64,000 nt of DNA from Pomacea canaliculata (Eukaryota; Mollusca; Gastropoda; Architaenioglossa; Ampullariidae): assembly GCF_003073045.1 (NCBI RefSeq), contig NC_037599.1, positions 2,170,001-2,234,000 of the forward strand. Direction: 5' to 3'. The first letter of the stretch is position 1; the number at the start of each line of letters is the position of its first letter. Below the pieces are notes generated by a model. That model had not been told where the DNA came from. It ran no database searches and saw nothing but the letters and a program-made list of their open reading frames with translations. This document shows, one piece after another, positions 49,086 to 62,600 of this stretch. A program made the translations under genes and the position numbers.

Positions 49086-49089
49086 CACC

Positions 49090-52000
49090 TTAAGTAAAAA
49101 AAAGTAGCAGGTTAATTAATTTGTTGTTTTGTGTTCAAGCTATGAAGTGTGGTCACAACATGGCGCGTAGGCCGCGTCCATTCATGTTGCTAGGGAAGTA
49201 AGGTTTCCAGCTCTCACCGCTGCTGTCGCTAGGGGTGTAAGGTTAGCTTCCACTAGGAGTGAAAGGGAACCCACCATGGTGTGTAATACAAGTTTGGGAA
49301 CCCACAACCCCGGGGTTACAAAATGGGTTCAACGTACATGTAGGGGTTTTCCAGTTGTGTGAATACTGTGGCGGTTGTTATGAGCAGCTGGGACACTGTA
49401 GCTGTCCTGCTGCAACCATGTTATAGGGGCAACCGATTACAGATGGAGTAATTTTATTCTCATGTCAAATGTTTATTAACGGTGTTTACATAACATCAGC
49501 TGCCGTGTAGGGATGTAACAGTCAAACTTCAGGTCCTCCATCGGGACAGTCGCAACGCTGATACAACGGCAGTCGTGCTCAGCCTTCTGATGCTGTTTGA
49601 CAGTCACGCATCGACAACTAACAGAAATTAGAAATATTTTATCCAAGTATCGTTTCAATTAAAAAAAATATTTTGGAAAAGACGAGCAAAGAGTTGACTG
49701 TATGAGAACTCGCACAAAGATAAATACATGAATCCATACTTAGGACATGACTGTTGATTATGTCTTGACTGATAATTGACTATTTGAGACCTCGTCATAA
49801 ACTCTTCAATCGTTGGACGTTACGATGTAACAGGAAAGAAATTCTTAAATCCCGATGATGATAACACTCTAATTGATATTGTACACCAATGACTCAACGA
49901 AATTCGTAAAACATCGCGAAGTAAGGTGCTACAAGAGCTTTCTTCACATCCTCGTCTACACTCCACAGCATCGGCAACTGATACTCAGGTAGCCACCCAA
50001 ACAACGGAGCAGTTAGAGAAGAGAGTGAGCTACTTTCAGTCGTTATTAAATGTGATGTGTGTTCGAGTCCTGCTTGTGCCACATGTTTGATCATATTCCT
50101 TGTTGCATCAATTGATGTTTCCCGCCATTTTAAGTACAGGTAGCTTTATTATCATACAACACAAATTTAAATTTACTTGTTCTTGCAATTTTTTTTAAAA
50201 CTCAAAGGCGAAAGAAATAAAAATCGAAAGTAATATCAGGTTATCAGGGTTCAATGTTGTTATTTACCACATTTAACACACAATGAAGTTCTAGTAAAGA
50301 AGGGCTTAGAAGAAGAAAAAATGACATGTTCGTCACACCCGCTGGTGGAGATGGGGGAGTAGCAGGGGTATCTGCACCTCCAAGTGGACAGCTCCCTCCC
50401 CTCACTTGTTCCTGATCAGTCTACCCACTCAGAGTCACACATCTTTATTTCAGTCAAGTTTCCACTTTCCCTCCATACGTGCTTCTGTGTCATGTGTTGT
50501 TGGACAGTAGTCTGGAGTAAACTAAAGAACGAACAAGTCAACAGAAGGGAAATGAAAACAAACACTAGGGGTAAAATCGATGACACTAAGGGGAAGCCAT
50601 TTCTCCTTCTGTAAGTTGACTCAAGTGTTGAAGTGGCCACCGGCGAAATCTTGAGTCGCTTCCCCTTACGTTAATTCTGCTGGTTCCAAAGAACGTATGA
50701 AATTGTTGTGAGAGAAAGAAAGTGGAGAGAGAAAGAGAGAGAAAGAGAGAGACCCAGAAGTATCTGACTGCTTGTAGGGAAGAGGTGTAGCGGGAGGCGC
50801 TTGTTTTCAAGTGAGAACTTTGGAGTGGCGGATTCGTATCTACGCTCCCGCATTTTTTTTTTTTTTTGGATGGGGTGATCTTTACGGGGCATGAGTATAT
50901 GTTTAGTTCCTTGGCATTATCTCTTTCTCTTTCAGTCAACGATTTATTTTTTATCATAGGGACCCGAAATCGACTTATGACTCCACCCACACATTTTTCT
51001 TTTCGTACTACCACTGTCAGCATCATGTGTTCACTCCTCTCTTCCACTGGTGATCTCTCCTATCTTGCTGCACTCGCTCCTCTCATTCGCTCCTTCTCTC
51101 CTTGTTAAGATTGTCCGCAATCGGCAAGATGGCGAGTGCAGGGACAGTCTGTATAAACACGAAAACACTTGGCAAACACTAGGCCTTTCTTCCCCTGATG
51201 AAAGAGTGAGCTCCCCTGCGCCGCTAGAGGGCGCCCTGACGGCACGTGCGACACGCCGTGTTTGGCCTCTGACGCATCGCCGTCAATAGCCACCAGTGCT
51301 GTCTGCAGCGACGTGCAGTTGTCATAGAGAAGCAGTCTCTCACAGACCTCGGCACTATAAACGGGTACGGATGACTGGACAAATAATCCTCCTGCTGGGA
51401 GGGGCATGTCCGTGTGGGTGCAGGAATGGCTTTAGCGTTCTGCGGGATTATTTTTGTGTCCCACTAATGGGTTTACGAGGAGGAAGCCAGGCGTTGTTGG
51501 GTGGGGTGCCTGCGTAACCAAGGGACCCGAGGTTGTGAACCAAAATTTACGACGGAACAAGTCGTTTGATTGTTTTAAAAGCCAAACAAACAAAAATCTC
51601 GTGCTATCCACCGTGGAACACTGTGCATGCAGTTTTCTTGTCCATTCACCGGCAACTTCCAATGAGTGACACGCCTGTTACAAAAAAAAAAAAAAAAAAA
51701 AAAACTTAGTGGAAATGAAGTGTATAATCAAAGAAAAAAAAAGGAGAAAATAGTTACGGGTGCCCATACAACTGTGTGTGGGTGTGTAATGAACCGACCG
51801 AGCAGGTTCTGTTATCATTAGCCAAACGAGAATTCAAAACTCTTTCGCAAACTCCCCCTCCTACCCTCCGATTCAAAAACAAAACAAGCGTTGATAATGT
51901 GGATTTTATGACAGAATGACATCACACGCGCACACCAGACATCGATCCTACAGGTTTCATTCTCCTCACTTCTCGCAGGTCGAGACGATACTCACATTTC

Positions 52001-52716
52001 TCTGGCAAATGGCCAGTTGCTACCCGCCATTCCAGCAGCCTCGTTTCTAAAGTGATTTGCTGGCCTTGATTCGCAGTTCTCTCTCTCTCCGCACGTTAAT
52101 GACAATTTGAGGCTGGCACCGGTGCCTTTGTGTCAGGCTCGTGGTGGCCGCCATGGCTCTGTGGTTGTTTTGTCGCCAGCGAGCTGTTGTTCACTTTTGT
52201 GCTGAATACTCTTTTGAAGGGCAAAGCTGGTTGTGGAGAGCTAGCTTGCCACGCAATTAAAAACAGTTAAATAAATAAATGAATAGGTCGACATGGTCCA
52301 GCTGGAAATTCAGAAAACAAACTGATCAGTGCGGTCGAGAGCTAGTGATATGGCCATTGTACCTGACAAAACTCCTGTAGTTAGAGATCAGCCAAACTGC
52401 TCAGAGCTCATAGAAAGACTGAGAAAAAATGGGGCAAAGATATAATGGAAAACAACGATTTTTTTTCAAATCAGCTGAATGCAATTGAAAAAATTATGGT
52501 ACACGAAGAACATTAATTCTAACTGAATTCACCATTATCAAGACTGGTAAGGTCGTGATTATCGGCCCACAGAAAAAAGCAGTGTATAGAAAAGGACATT
52601 CTGCAAGAGCAAAAATCATTGTTTCTTCTACATTTTCCGATTACATTTAATAAAAAAATTCAATATTTAATTCTACAACCACTTAGTCAATACATAAATA
52701 GACATTACATCATCAT

Positions 52717-52747
<31 letters not shown>

Positions 52748-53230
52748 AGTATTGTCCTCATGAACACCCACACCCACGCCGACACCACCAAGTGCGAAGA
52801 CTGGTGTCCTGAGGTCGTCGGTGAAGATTTCCAGACACTGTTCTGCCATCTGTCTCTGGTCTCTGAGTATAGTAGACAGTCAAAGGTCAGACTTGCTTAT
52901 TCCTTTCCAACGCCTTCATCTTTCTTTGTCCTCTATTCTCATTCTCCCCACCGAGGCAGTGAGCCTTAGCATAAAGGCTCTTCTGCTATCAGGAGGGTCC
53001 ACCACACAGATGAAGGACATTTACCAAACGCACCTAATGGGTCTGTCTGACTGAGCGGTAGCTGGTTCGCTTCTTTACGATGAGAGGAAACAAATCAACA
53101 TGACACATCCTTTCCTTCCTTCTTCTTCATGCGAATATATTCAAAATTGAATTTTTAAAAAAATAGGAACTAAATCCTTGCGGACTTTGGATTGAAAAAC
53201 TAACTGTTAGTAAAAACTGTTTTTCTCAGT
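49090..53230. other. Non-coding stretch with simple repeats
   Basis: No gene is supported. It holds GA-rich runs near 50719-50752, an A-run of about 23 at 51682-51704, and an ATC/AGC microsatellite at 52708-52749. A 35-codon frame at 52153-52260 starts in an ideal Kozak context (see findings) but is too short to call. Confidence 0.55.
52708..52749 (+). repeat. CAT/CAG trinucleotide microsatellite
   Basis: About nine CAT units run directly into five CAG units. Outside any supported coding frame. Confidence 0.9.
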
Positions 53231-53559
53231 TACCGTGTTTCGTTCTTCACGCATCTGGAAGTCTAGCATCCCCGGAAGTAAGTTCACCAGACGACGTAAT
53301 CTAATTTTAGACAGCGTCCAGGAACATTGGGGATTAGACATGGCGCCGTGGGACCTGGGTAGTGACTTGCCTGCTGACGTACACGTGAGCGGAAATGGAC
53401 TTCGACTTGAGGATTCTGTTGCTGTCGCGTGGCGACATGCCATGTCATCGTGTCCTGTCTGCCCACACTGTCGAGCGAGGCCCCGGGATCACGTGACCTT
53501 TGCAAACTCATTCGTGACTCGAGATCGAGATATGTTGGTTTGCATAGTAAGTGGCCAAA

Positions 53560-55070
53560 ATTAATAATAATAATGACGATACAACCTTAACAAGGATAAT
53601 CGATCGAAATTCAGAAGGATGCGCCATTAATGCACGTGACTCGTATCGTCAAAGCCGTTAGTTCCGCTTTGATCAAGCTATTTTTAGAAACATTCGAATG
53701 TCTCTGTGTATTAACATTTCTCGTCTTCCTCGTGCAGTAATTGAAAACCGGTAGTTGACATCGTTGGACATTACAAACAGGATAATAATTAAATCCTGGC
53801 ACATGTATGTGGGACAGTCAAACTGAACATCTTCAGTGCAGGAAAACCCGGTGTGGAATGTAACATATGACCTGGCGCTAGATGGCAGGATGGCTGGGTG
53901 GCTGACAATACCGATATTTTAAACAGTATTAACTGACGATTGCCATCTATCCAGGCATCCCAGTGATGTGTTGTGCACCTGGCCTGAGGAAGGTTGCCAA
54001 CATAAAAAGAACTGCGCCGTTACTTTTCCGATTCCTACTGTTTCCCAAACCCACAACTTTTTGTGAGAAATAATGATTTTAAAACAGGCGACATTGCTTC
54101 GCCAGTGTTTCTACGATCAAGTGGAAAATAAAATCAAACTGTTTTGAAGAAACAGTCCTGTTCTCTCTGTGCATTGTCAAGGAGTTTTAGTTTTTTCCCC
54201 TAGAAGTGAGAATAAAGGAAAGGGGAACCGAGACTGTATTTCCGGCTTCCTGCAAGCCCAGTATCAGAATTTCGTTCCAGAAAACACGGCGCGAGAAGAA
54301 TGAAGTATGTCCTCCACAACCTCTTCGCCTTTCACACACACATTTACCCGGGCTGATACGCTGGTCAGTGAAAGAGCAGACACCTTCGGTACTCGAGATC
54401 AAAAGGTGCTTCTATCCCGAGACTAACACCCGGACGATAACGAGTTCCATATCCTGTAAGCACGTGCTTGAAGGCGCCGGTTGTTTCCCCTTGACCCGGT
54501 TACAGGCCTTTGTAGAAGCCAGACTTTCTTGCTACCCTCCCTCTGTTCCCCCCTCGGCACCACCGGCTCCAGCCTTTGTATCTCGTGGTTTCTCAGACTT
54601 TTTTCAAGTGGTTCTCGGATCTTTTTGTATGAGAAGTCGCTGGACAGGTAAGTGAGCAGGGATCAAATGTGGCTGTGGATCAATCGGGGGCTTGCGTGTC
54701 TCCCTAAGAGCTATGCCGACAGGAGATCAAGCATCGGACAGGTCGAAGGGTAGAGACCAGAGTGGTCCCAATCTGAAATAACCAACCACCACGCAACACA
54801 GCCTACAAAAATAACTTTCAAAAAGCGCTGCTAAAAAGAAAAAAAAACCCTCCGAGGTAAGTTGTGTTCGTGTGTGTGTATGTGAGTAAATGATTGTAAG
54901 GCTGATACAAAGGTTCACACCTGTTTAAGGTGTGTCTCGTGTACATGCGGGTGTCACTGTAGAGAACTTCAGTCTTCATTATTTATTTATTATTATTATT
55001 ATTGATCATGGGGTTTTCTCACAAGCGTGTGAGGGTTGTTGTTGAAGTGTCCCTTATCGCTCTGTCTATC
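53560..55070. other. Non-coding or unassigned stretch
   Basis: A plus-strand frame at 54206-54655 (149 codons) ends at a perfect donor, TGGACAG/GTAAGTGAG, but its composition is not coding-like. It might be a leader exon of a gene beyond the window; nothing else supports this. Confidence 0.45.
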
Positions 55071-55074
55071 GGGG

Positions 55075-55229
55075 GCTGGTGGGGAGGGAGGATTGCAAAG
55101 GCCACACCATGCAAACAGGTGCCACATGGAGAGGAAGAGCAGCATATCAGAGATGAGATCTGAACCCAGGGCACCCAATCCTCACTGTATTAATGAAAGG
55201 CGCGAACCGTTGCGCAATGGGCCCGCCGA
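55075..55229 (-). mobile_element. SINE copy with tRNA-like head (family A or a close relative)
   Basis: Reverse complement starts GGCGGGCCCATTGCGCAACG and GTTCGCGCC, followed by a box-B-like CCCTGGGTTCAGATCTCATC and then CATGTGGCACCTGTTTGCAT. Order and spacing match the copy at 48883-49085 (CAACGGTT--CGCCT, then CCTGGGTTCA, then CATGTGACATCTGTTTACA). The 3' body is cut short. Confidence 0.7.
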
Positions 55230-55799
55230 GCCGCTGTCTGTCGGAATCGAGCGTCTGTTATCAAGGGCTTTATTACACTCGTACGAATAACCCTCCCAGT
55301 GTCAACATTATCAACCGCTCATTACACATTTACGATTGCTGCTTCTGACTAACCAAATATTGCCAGACAAACCGCTAGCCAGATCTGGACAAACAGTTAC
55401 TGCCCTTTAAGGGAGTTAATGAGGCCGCTCATCTGGTCTGTCCGCTTGGTGGCGCTACTGCGGCCCATGATTTGAAGCAAAAATATTTGTTGAGTCTGGT
55501 GTGATCACAATAACAGTGTTACTAGTATTTTGATTAATAGCAGATAGCCTGTATGGCGCGAGGATTGGGCTTTTGTACTTTCATTCTGGTCAGCAGGAAG
55601 AATACGAATATAAATGCGCGCCATTCAGAGGATCGCATGTTTCTGTTCTTTGTAATCAAGATGTGATATGAGTGATTTTTGTGAAACATATTAGCGGGAA
55701 CAGGATTCCTAGGTCGACATCACAGTGGAATATTCAAGATGATGATGATGATAATTTGTTATCTATAGTAGACGTATCGGGTCCACTTTGATATGATAT

Positions 55800-56480
55800 A
55801 TTCACAGAAGACCAGTACAGTGTTGGTTTTTGTCCTCGCCAAAGAAATACCCCAATGACATCACACTGACTGACCCCCGTGTCGTGGCCTTTAACATTTG
55901 TGACTTTGTAAAGCACCCTGAACGACATACGCCTACCTTCATGTCAGATTTTCCTTGGCATACAGTATGTTTTACTGTTTCAGGAAAATATCCAACAACA
56001 TCTGTTTTAAGCAATTTTTTCCAGGACAAAGATATTTTAATTTTATCAAATGCAGTTTCATTGTCAATAAATGCACAATAAAGACGATTCTTTTTGTTTG
56101 AGAAAAAATATATTATACGATGCAATGTAAATAAATGATCAAGTGTTGGTTACCCAGTCCTGAATCCAACTTGCTCTCATCAAGTTTATTATTGCCATCT
56201 GAAAATCTTGTGTTTAATAAAGATGTAAACAGTTTATCAAAGTAGTTTGAAATAGTAATCCCTCGGTAGTTAGCTGGAGAGCTTTTTGTTTGAACAACAG
56301 AATTATCTCACTAATGCATCACTGTGTTGGGACCTCTCCAGTTTTCAATATGACATTAAATAGGTTAACAAACACTTCTGTCATATGTTACCTGCTGTTT
56401 TCAGAAATTCATTTATTCAGACCAAACCAGCAGGGTTACCTGTTCCCAGGTCCTTCAGCTTGTAAATACATCAAATCAAC
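55800..56480 (-). mobile_element. LINE reverse-transcriptase fragment, decayed
   Basis: The minus strand reads NYRGITISNYFDKLFTSLLN (the NYRGI block of LINE RT fingers) and, further on, in another frame, LYCAFIDNETAFDKI followed by SWKKLLKTDVVGYF (the palm A block, usually A-FiDyeKAFD). Several frame breaks separate the blocks and the catalytic aspartate neighbourhood is altered (ETAFD for EKAFD). The wording differs from the RTE-like scraps elsewhere in the window, so this is another LINE lineage. Confidence 0.8.
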
Positions 56481-56489
56481 CACTTAACC

Positions 56490-58940
56490 CTTTGCTAATT
56501 GCAGCAAAGTTCGTGCATGGGCGCTGCAGCTTGTAAACTCAATTTAATTCAATAGTTCTAATTTAGAGGCCAGTGTTTTTAAACATCATCTAAACTTTGT
56601 TTGTTGTAGAACATTCTTTGGTCATCGCGAGAACAGGTTCGCGTTTTTCACCACCGGAAGCGCACTTTCAAAGACACGCGACTACAAGAAGGGTCGAGAT
56701 TTCGAGAATAAAAATGCACGCGCTGTTCCCACCTCGAGCTTGCATGCACGTGCACACACAAGTATCCTTTGCACGCGACTCGAAAGACACGACAAATGTT
56801 GATCCAATAATCTCGACCGGTCCAGGGACTTTTCAAATATCCCAGTTGTTTACTAAAGCCAGCGGTAAACATATTTCTGACAGAAGCTGCTATGACAGCA
56901 AACACTTTCTGGGGCTCGCATCGAAAATGAACCCCCTCTACTGCGGCCATGTCTGGTCACGTGACGTGCATTCTGCATACGACAGAGAGAGATTCAGCAC
57001 GAGAGATGCTTAAACCCTTTGCACTTAGAAAGTTTCATGTCCACGTGATCCAGCATTTAACAGTTGTCAGCAGACCACGGTAGCTTCTTTTTTAATAACA
57101 CTCAGGGGAATTTTCTGCACAGGCAAATGAGATGAGGGGAAAATGAAAAAAAATGAAGGAAAGAAGAGAGAGACAGGAAAGGTCAGACAGAAGCTGAAAT
57201 TCGTAAAGAACAAACCCGAATAATGCCAAAGAGAAATAGCAGAAGAGACAAAATAAATAATTACTTATAATTAAACCAGGCGAGATTGTTTTATCACCGA
57301 GACCGACACATGGCGGCTGATATGTCAGGCCTTCGGTGACACTTGACCTCAGGCTCCAATGTTTTAACTGAACTCATCAAAATAGTTTTTGACTGCTGTG
57401 GTTGAAAATTAATGAAAGGTATAATCACTATAGTGTAAAAATACTGTAATACTCTTGTGTCTTAGACATTTTATCAAAATAATTCCAAACAATTCCATAA
57501 TCGTAAAATGGAAACCGTTTGCACGAAAACTTGCCGTCTAATGGTCTTCCCAAAGCTGTCATTAGTCGCCAAGAAATCCCATAATAGTAAATAGTTTTCT
57601 CTAGAATAGGTTCACAGACACTCAGACGAATGATGTAAAACCTCGCCAGGTGTCGTCTGTGGCTAAAATTAGAACCCAAGAAGGACTGCAAGGAAAGGAC
57701 ACTTAAGTCCACTCGTGTACCAGGATGTAGGTTACTTCATAAATAAGCATAGAAACAGACAGCAAGTAATCTCATTGTGCTCTTTCCTGACTCTGTCACG
57801 TGACCCGGATGTGAGGTCACTGGAACACGCGGTTCGGTGCGTTCAGCTGATGTCACACCAGACTGGGGCATCGGGAAATCTCGAAATGAAAGAGTCGTGG
57901 ACGTCCTGAAGAGTGACTGGTGTGGGAAGGTATGGTCAGAACACGATTTTTTAAAAACAAAGACTTTGACAAAGTGTCCCACGGAATATTTCCCATTAAA
58001 AACATTTATTGACATATTTTTTTCACGAAGAATGCTAGAAGAAACCAAGAAGAAATAGAAAACGAAGGAGATGAAGTGAGATAAAGGAGATAAAGGTCTT
58101 CATGGCTGCCCGTCAAACGGCTTGGAAATAATTACCTTTAATAAGAGCTTTTAGACGATGTAGCGGGCTTAATTCTAATATCGGAACATCCATTGCTGTT
58201 TGTGGTTAGTGGAAATTATTCTGATTATTATTCTACTTTATTCCGATCGCTATGGCGTGCACGTGCAGTGACAACGGGTGCACGACAGCTGTAGTCCGTC
58301 TGATTAAGATTTCTGACCTTATGGCCTTAAGGTGTTTTAAGGTGTTTGGCAAACATATTTTCCTTCGATCTGTTTTTCTAAAACAGCCTGGTTTTCTCCA
58401 TTTGCCATCAGGTACCATAGTGTGTTTCGCAAACCTGTTTGACAGCCTGTTTCCCTCGTGTTTTGGGTTTCTAGAACATGCTGTATTCTTGCTTTTAACC
58501 AATGGACGCTATGGCCTTGTGTTCGCTTCGAAATTTAAGCGAGGGTTTGACCCCTTACTTCACTCAAGTTTTTCAGGTTCTATAGGACACACGAGACCAT
58601 AAAGGACAAAACTTAAATTATATTTGTAGCTTTTATAAAAGCTTTTTCCGAAACAAGTTTTGAAATTTATTTATTAGCGTTTCGGGAGACATCGTTTTGA
58701 CAAACATATTTGTGGCATTGTGTACTTGTTCATCGTGTGACATTGTGTTTGCAGGTTGATGATGAGCAGTGAGGACAGCTCTATTTTCTGTCCAATGTTG
58801 TCGTTGACTGTTTTGTAGCTAAGACCCACGTTAGAGCGCTGGCGCCATCTGGCCAACTATTTTGCATTGGCAGCGATCCTCTGCCGGTATGAATGCTGCT
58901 AGTCAAGGGGACCTTTGACCTTCCGCTCGACAGTGTTGAC
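56490..58940. other. Non-coding stretch
   Basis: Plus-strand frames at 56597-57013 and 58252-58602 lack family resemblance, splice context and third-position bias. No RNA gene or transposon was recognised. Confidence 0.5.
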
Positions 58941-58954
58941 AGCGCGTCTGCTAA

Positions 58955-59650
58955 ACAATAACAATAAACCCAAGATTTGTATAGCGCTTACTCACACTCC
59001 GAACAAGGAGACATGGACAACATACGAGGGAGAGAAACAACACATGAACGACAGAAAGATAAACAACAGTACTGATGACGAACGAAAGACAAATAAAAAG
59101 CTCAGAAAGGATCCAAGTAACAAGGACTGAGAGTAGCAGGATTTTTGCGAACGGGACGAGTAGGGAAGTAGTAATAACCACAAAATGGGGAAGGGTTTGA
59201 CAAAGGACGAGCATTGTTTGGACTGTTGTGCGGAGTCATGCTCACGGAAGGGGCTCGTTTTCAGGGCATGTTTAAAGGATTTGATGGTGGGTAGGAAAGA
59301 GTTCCATTGTTTTGCTGCACAGGAAGTAAAAATCTTGTGACCATATGTTGTTATTATTGTTGTTATTTTTGTTGTTCTGGTGATAAGAGTAGTAAGGACA
59401 CGGTCGTTAGACGATGAGAGGAATGGTCTGGCTGGGAAGTAAGAAAAGAGAAGTTCAGAGAGATAGGATAGGAGTCAACAAGGAAATTAAAACACAGCAC
59501 GGACAGTTTGTACTGGATGCCAGAAGGGATGGGTAGTCCTGAACAACAGGAAAGATGGAGAGGGAGAACAGGAGAGGTCGTCTGAAATAGGACTAACCCT
59601 GCGAGTGTGCTGTTCTTGACCATGAACAATCAAGATTGGTGAAAAGCTGC
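58955..59650. repeat. Possible decayed interspersed repeat (ATAGCGC signature)
   Basis: Begins AACAATAACAATAAACCCAA then GATTTGTATAGCGCTTA, a signature seen at one end of many invertebrate interspersed repeats. The following G/A-rich 600 bases (for example GGATTTGATGGTGGGTAGG) have the look of a non-coding repeat body, but no second copy is in this window, so its limits are guesses. Confidence 0.35.
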
Positions 59651-59659
59651 CAGCCTCAC

Positions 59660-62600
59660 AAATCATCTGCCTCGCTGTCTTTCATTTAATTTGTCATGCA
59701 CAGCATCGCATGTCATCTGCTTGTTAGGGTCTCCTCATTAATAATGTCAAAACTGAGTATTTGCACACAGCCACCACAACTGTTCCTATGGATGAAGGTG
59801 CCACTGGACAAAAGGACAAAGGTAGGCAAGAATAGATGAACACAGCTAACAGTTAAAACAAATCAATTCAACTGCCATTCATCTCAGTGAGGAGGGGGGG
59901 GGATGATGATGAGGATGGACAACCATCGTCGTTGACACTAAGGCAGTTTTTCAGTCCTCTGTCCTCTACACCAACTGAAGGCAAAGCAGATTTTCTGTTG
60001 TTTGTAGTTGTAGTTCAGAAAAAATAGACATGAGAAGTTGATTTAGATGTTGATGAAGAAAAGTATAAAAATGGCGGATTTAGCTTAGCCATCGAGCAGA
60101 ACTGTGCCCAATCCTCCATACCTCTGATGAAAAGCGGCAGCAGGTGCAGAACACCTGTCTCTACCATAACATGAAGGTAAGGGGAGGAGAACACAAAGTG
60201 CCAGCCAGCCAGCCCAGGCTTGAATCGAGCAACTAAATGAGAAAGTAACAAAGTGGAAACAGCTCCGACCTGACATTTTCTGTCAGCAAGTCGGGGAGAC
60301 ACACTCACTGGTGACCATTATCTTCTGGTCTGAATCATGGCGGTGGCTGTCATGACATGACATCAGCTCCGACATCTTCATGCATGTGCAAAGCAGTGAA
60401 TCTCGTTAACTCGCTACATTAAATCACAGAGCAGATTATAGGAGGAAGAATATAACTCTACCAGCCAATAAAATAAAACAGTTGAAAGGATGAAAGGAAT
60501 GAATGTAGAGCACTGTTAATGTGCTTCACCGACCAGCGTAGAGATAACTTCTGGAATAGGACTTTTTTGTCTGCGCAATGATTTGTACGAAATCCATAAT
60601 TACATTGCTGACATCAGAGCCAACTATTAGAGATGAAAACGGTTCACTGTAGCAAAACAAATATTTATCTGAATAAAATTGAAATAGAAAAACGGATTCT
60701 GGGGACTAGCTTTAACACCTCACCCTCTACCTGAAAAGGTGAGGGAGCGATGTTTACCTTTCACCACACTAATGATCTATTGGCTGTTGCCTTCAACATA
60801 TAAGACCGTTGAATATGTTCCTGATGTAGGAGTTTTTGATATACATGTATTTTGTGCGAGGGTGATGTCTGAAATCTTTTCATCGGATGAACGAAAGGCG
60901 TTATTGTCTTTGCTAGAGTTTTCCTTCGTCCATAAACGACTTCTCCAAATATTCACAGCAAGTCTGATATTGGAGACCACAATGCGGCAAATATTATCTT
61001 AACAAGGACATATGGAGGAGAAAATCTCAATGATCTTTTAAAAACCTAAAATAGAATGCAGAGGCAGAATGAAGCAAAGGTCACCGAAAGCAGATCGCAG
61101 CAGGAGTCAGATGATAAAACCACGAAAAATGGAGCAGAAGGACGGAAAAGGTCAACATCTCCATGGTGTTAAAATGTAATTAAAACAAACTTTTATGTTT
61201 CAGAGATATATGCCAACGAGGTCTTGCGGAAAAAAAATCTCTCGCCTTCACAAAATAGTTGATGACAGAGCTGCCGGGACTGGCGGGCAAGCAGCTCGCA
61301 GTCTCGTGCCAAAGCCTCGGCCAGCCAATCAGGGGCCGCGCTGCCAATGATGTCGATCTCGCCTGCAAGGAGAGGAGCGCGAGAGACCAATTCTGCGTTT
61401 TATGGAGGATGCTCGTAATCATCATGTGCAGCAGAATTGTGAAAATTAGCTCCACATGCGCACGAAGTCTCCTCCCCACCCCACGCACGCACGCAAGGGG
61501 ATGGAAGGAAGGAGGAAGAGAATGGTTGCTGGTTTTGCTTCGTTACTAGTTTATTTTTTTTTTCTATCTTAGGGTTAGTTACTTTAGTCCATGTTTTAAA
61601 AATAAATTACTTGTGTCAAGAGGGGAGATACGAACCCCTACTTTACAAGCCCCGTTACCAGACAGGTCCTCTTTCAGAAAAAGAAGAAAGGGAAGAGAAT
61701 CTAGAGGAATGTATCTATGCATTAAATTAAAAAGCATGTATGACAATAGAGCATACATTTACCTATAATCTGTTTTGAAAAGTGTTGCTGACGGAATCAA
61801 CGAAGAGAAGACAACGGTGACAATCAATATATTTTCGGTACGTCCTCCAGTTGCCCGGATGTACATGTACTGGTATATGATGTGATGTAAAAATAAATAA
61901 GCTTATTTTAATACTATTACATGCAGGTCATCGAGGCACGTAAGCACTTTATCTACTTACTCTCTTGACACTCCTCCAGCCACTTCCCACACAGTTGACC
62001 TCACAATAAATGAGGTCAGGGTTAGGGTCTATACATCAAGCTGTCAATACATGTTTACATCTATCTCATTTCTATGCACCTCATGACTCACAACTTACAG
62101 TCGACTTCTCGCCTACATGCCTCGTGCGAGTTGGGAGCGTCTTCTGTTTCCGTATTGTTTTCTGCTAAACTGCGCATGTCTGTGTCATTGAAACGAACCC
62201 ACAATGCCCTGCCTGGTTCAAATGTAGGCTGATGCCAGCTAAACTCTCCTCAGAGAAATTGAAGAGATAAGGGGAAAAAAGGAAACCTGATGAGGATTGA
62301 AGGGAGATAATGCTGTCCAAAATGATCTGAAGGATGCCGGAAGTGACCAGTGTCACGTGATGTGTGCTGCAGTTTCGGCTTTGATTTCACGATTTTTCGT
62401 ATTTTATTTCTAGTTATCGATTTCGCGGTGATTCCTAGATTTCATTCATTTATTTTAGTAGAATATTGACCTGTGAAGTAAACCTATAAGTCTTTGGACA
62501 AAGCCCCTCATTTCTAAAAAAAAAAAAAAAACAAAAAAAAAAAACAAAAAAACCCAAACAAACAAACAAAACGCACAAAAGAAAAACAAAACTGGAACAT

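Noticed and set aside
50030-50100. GTTCGAGTCC, a T-loop-like sequence
   Set aside because: Flanking bases do not pair into a T stem and no other tRNA arm is present.
53235-53564. 109-codon plus-strand frame with a CPVCPHC run and a GTAAGT donor near its end
   Set aside because: The cysteine run alone does not make a zinc site, no partner exon was found, and restriction to one open frame in GC-rich DNA is likely chance.
60015-60308. Region with CGATTCAAGCCTGGG on the minus strand, reminiscent of a pol III B box
   Set aside because: No convincing A box at the right distance and no shared body with the SINE copies in this window.
61600-61690. tRNA-like stretch on the minus strand (GGGGTTCGTATC resembles a T arm)
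   Set aside because: No acceptor stem, D arm or anticodon arm can be folded around it.
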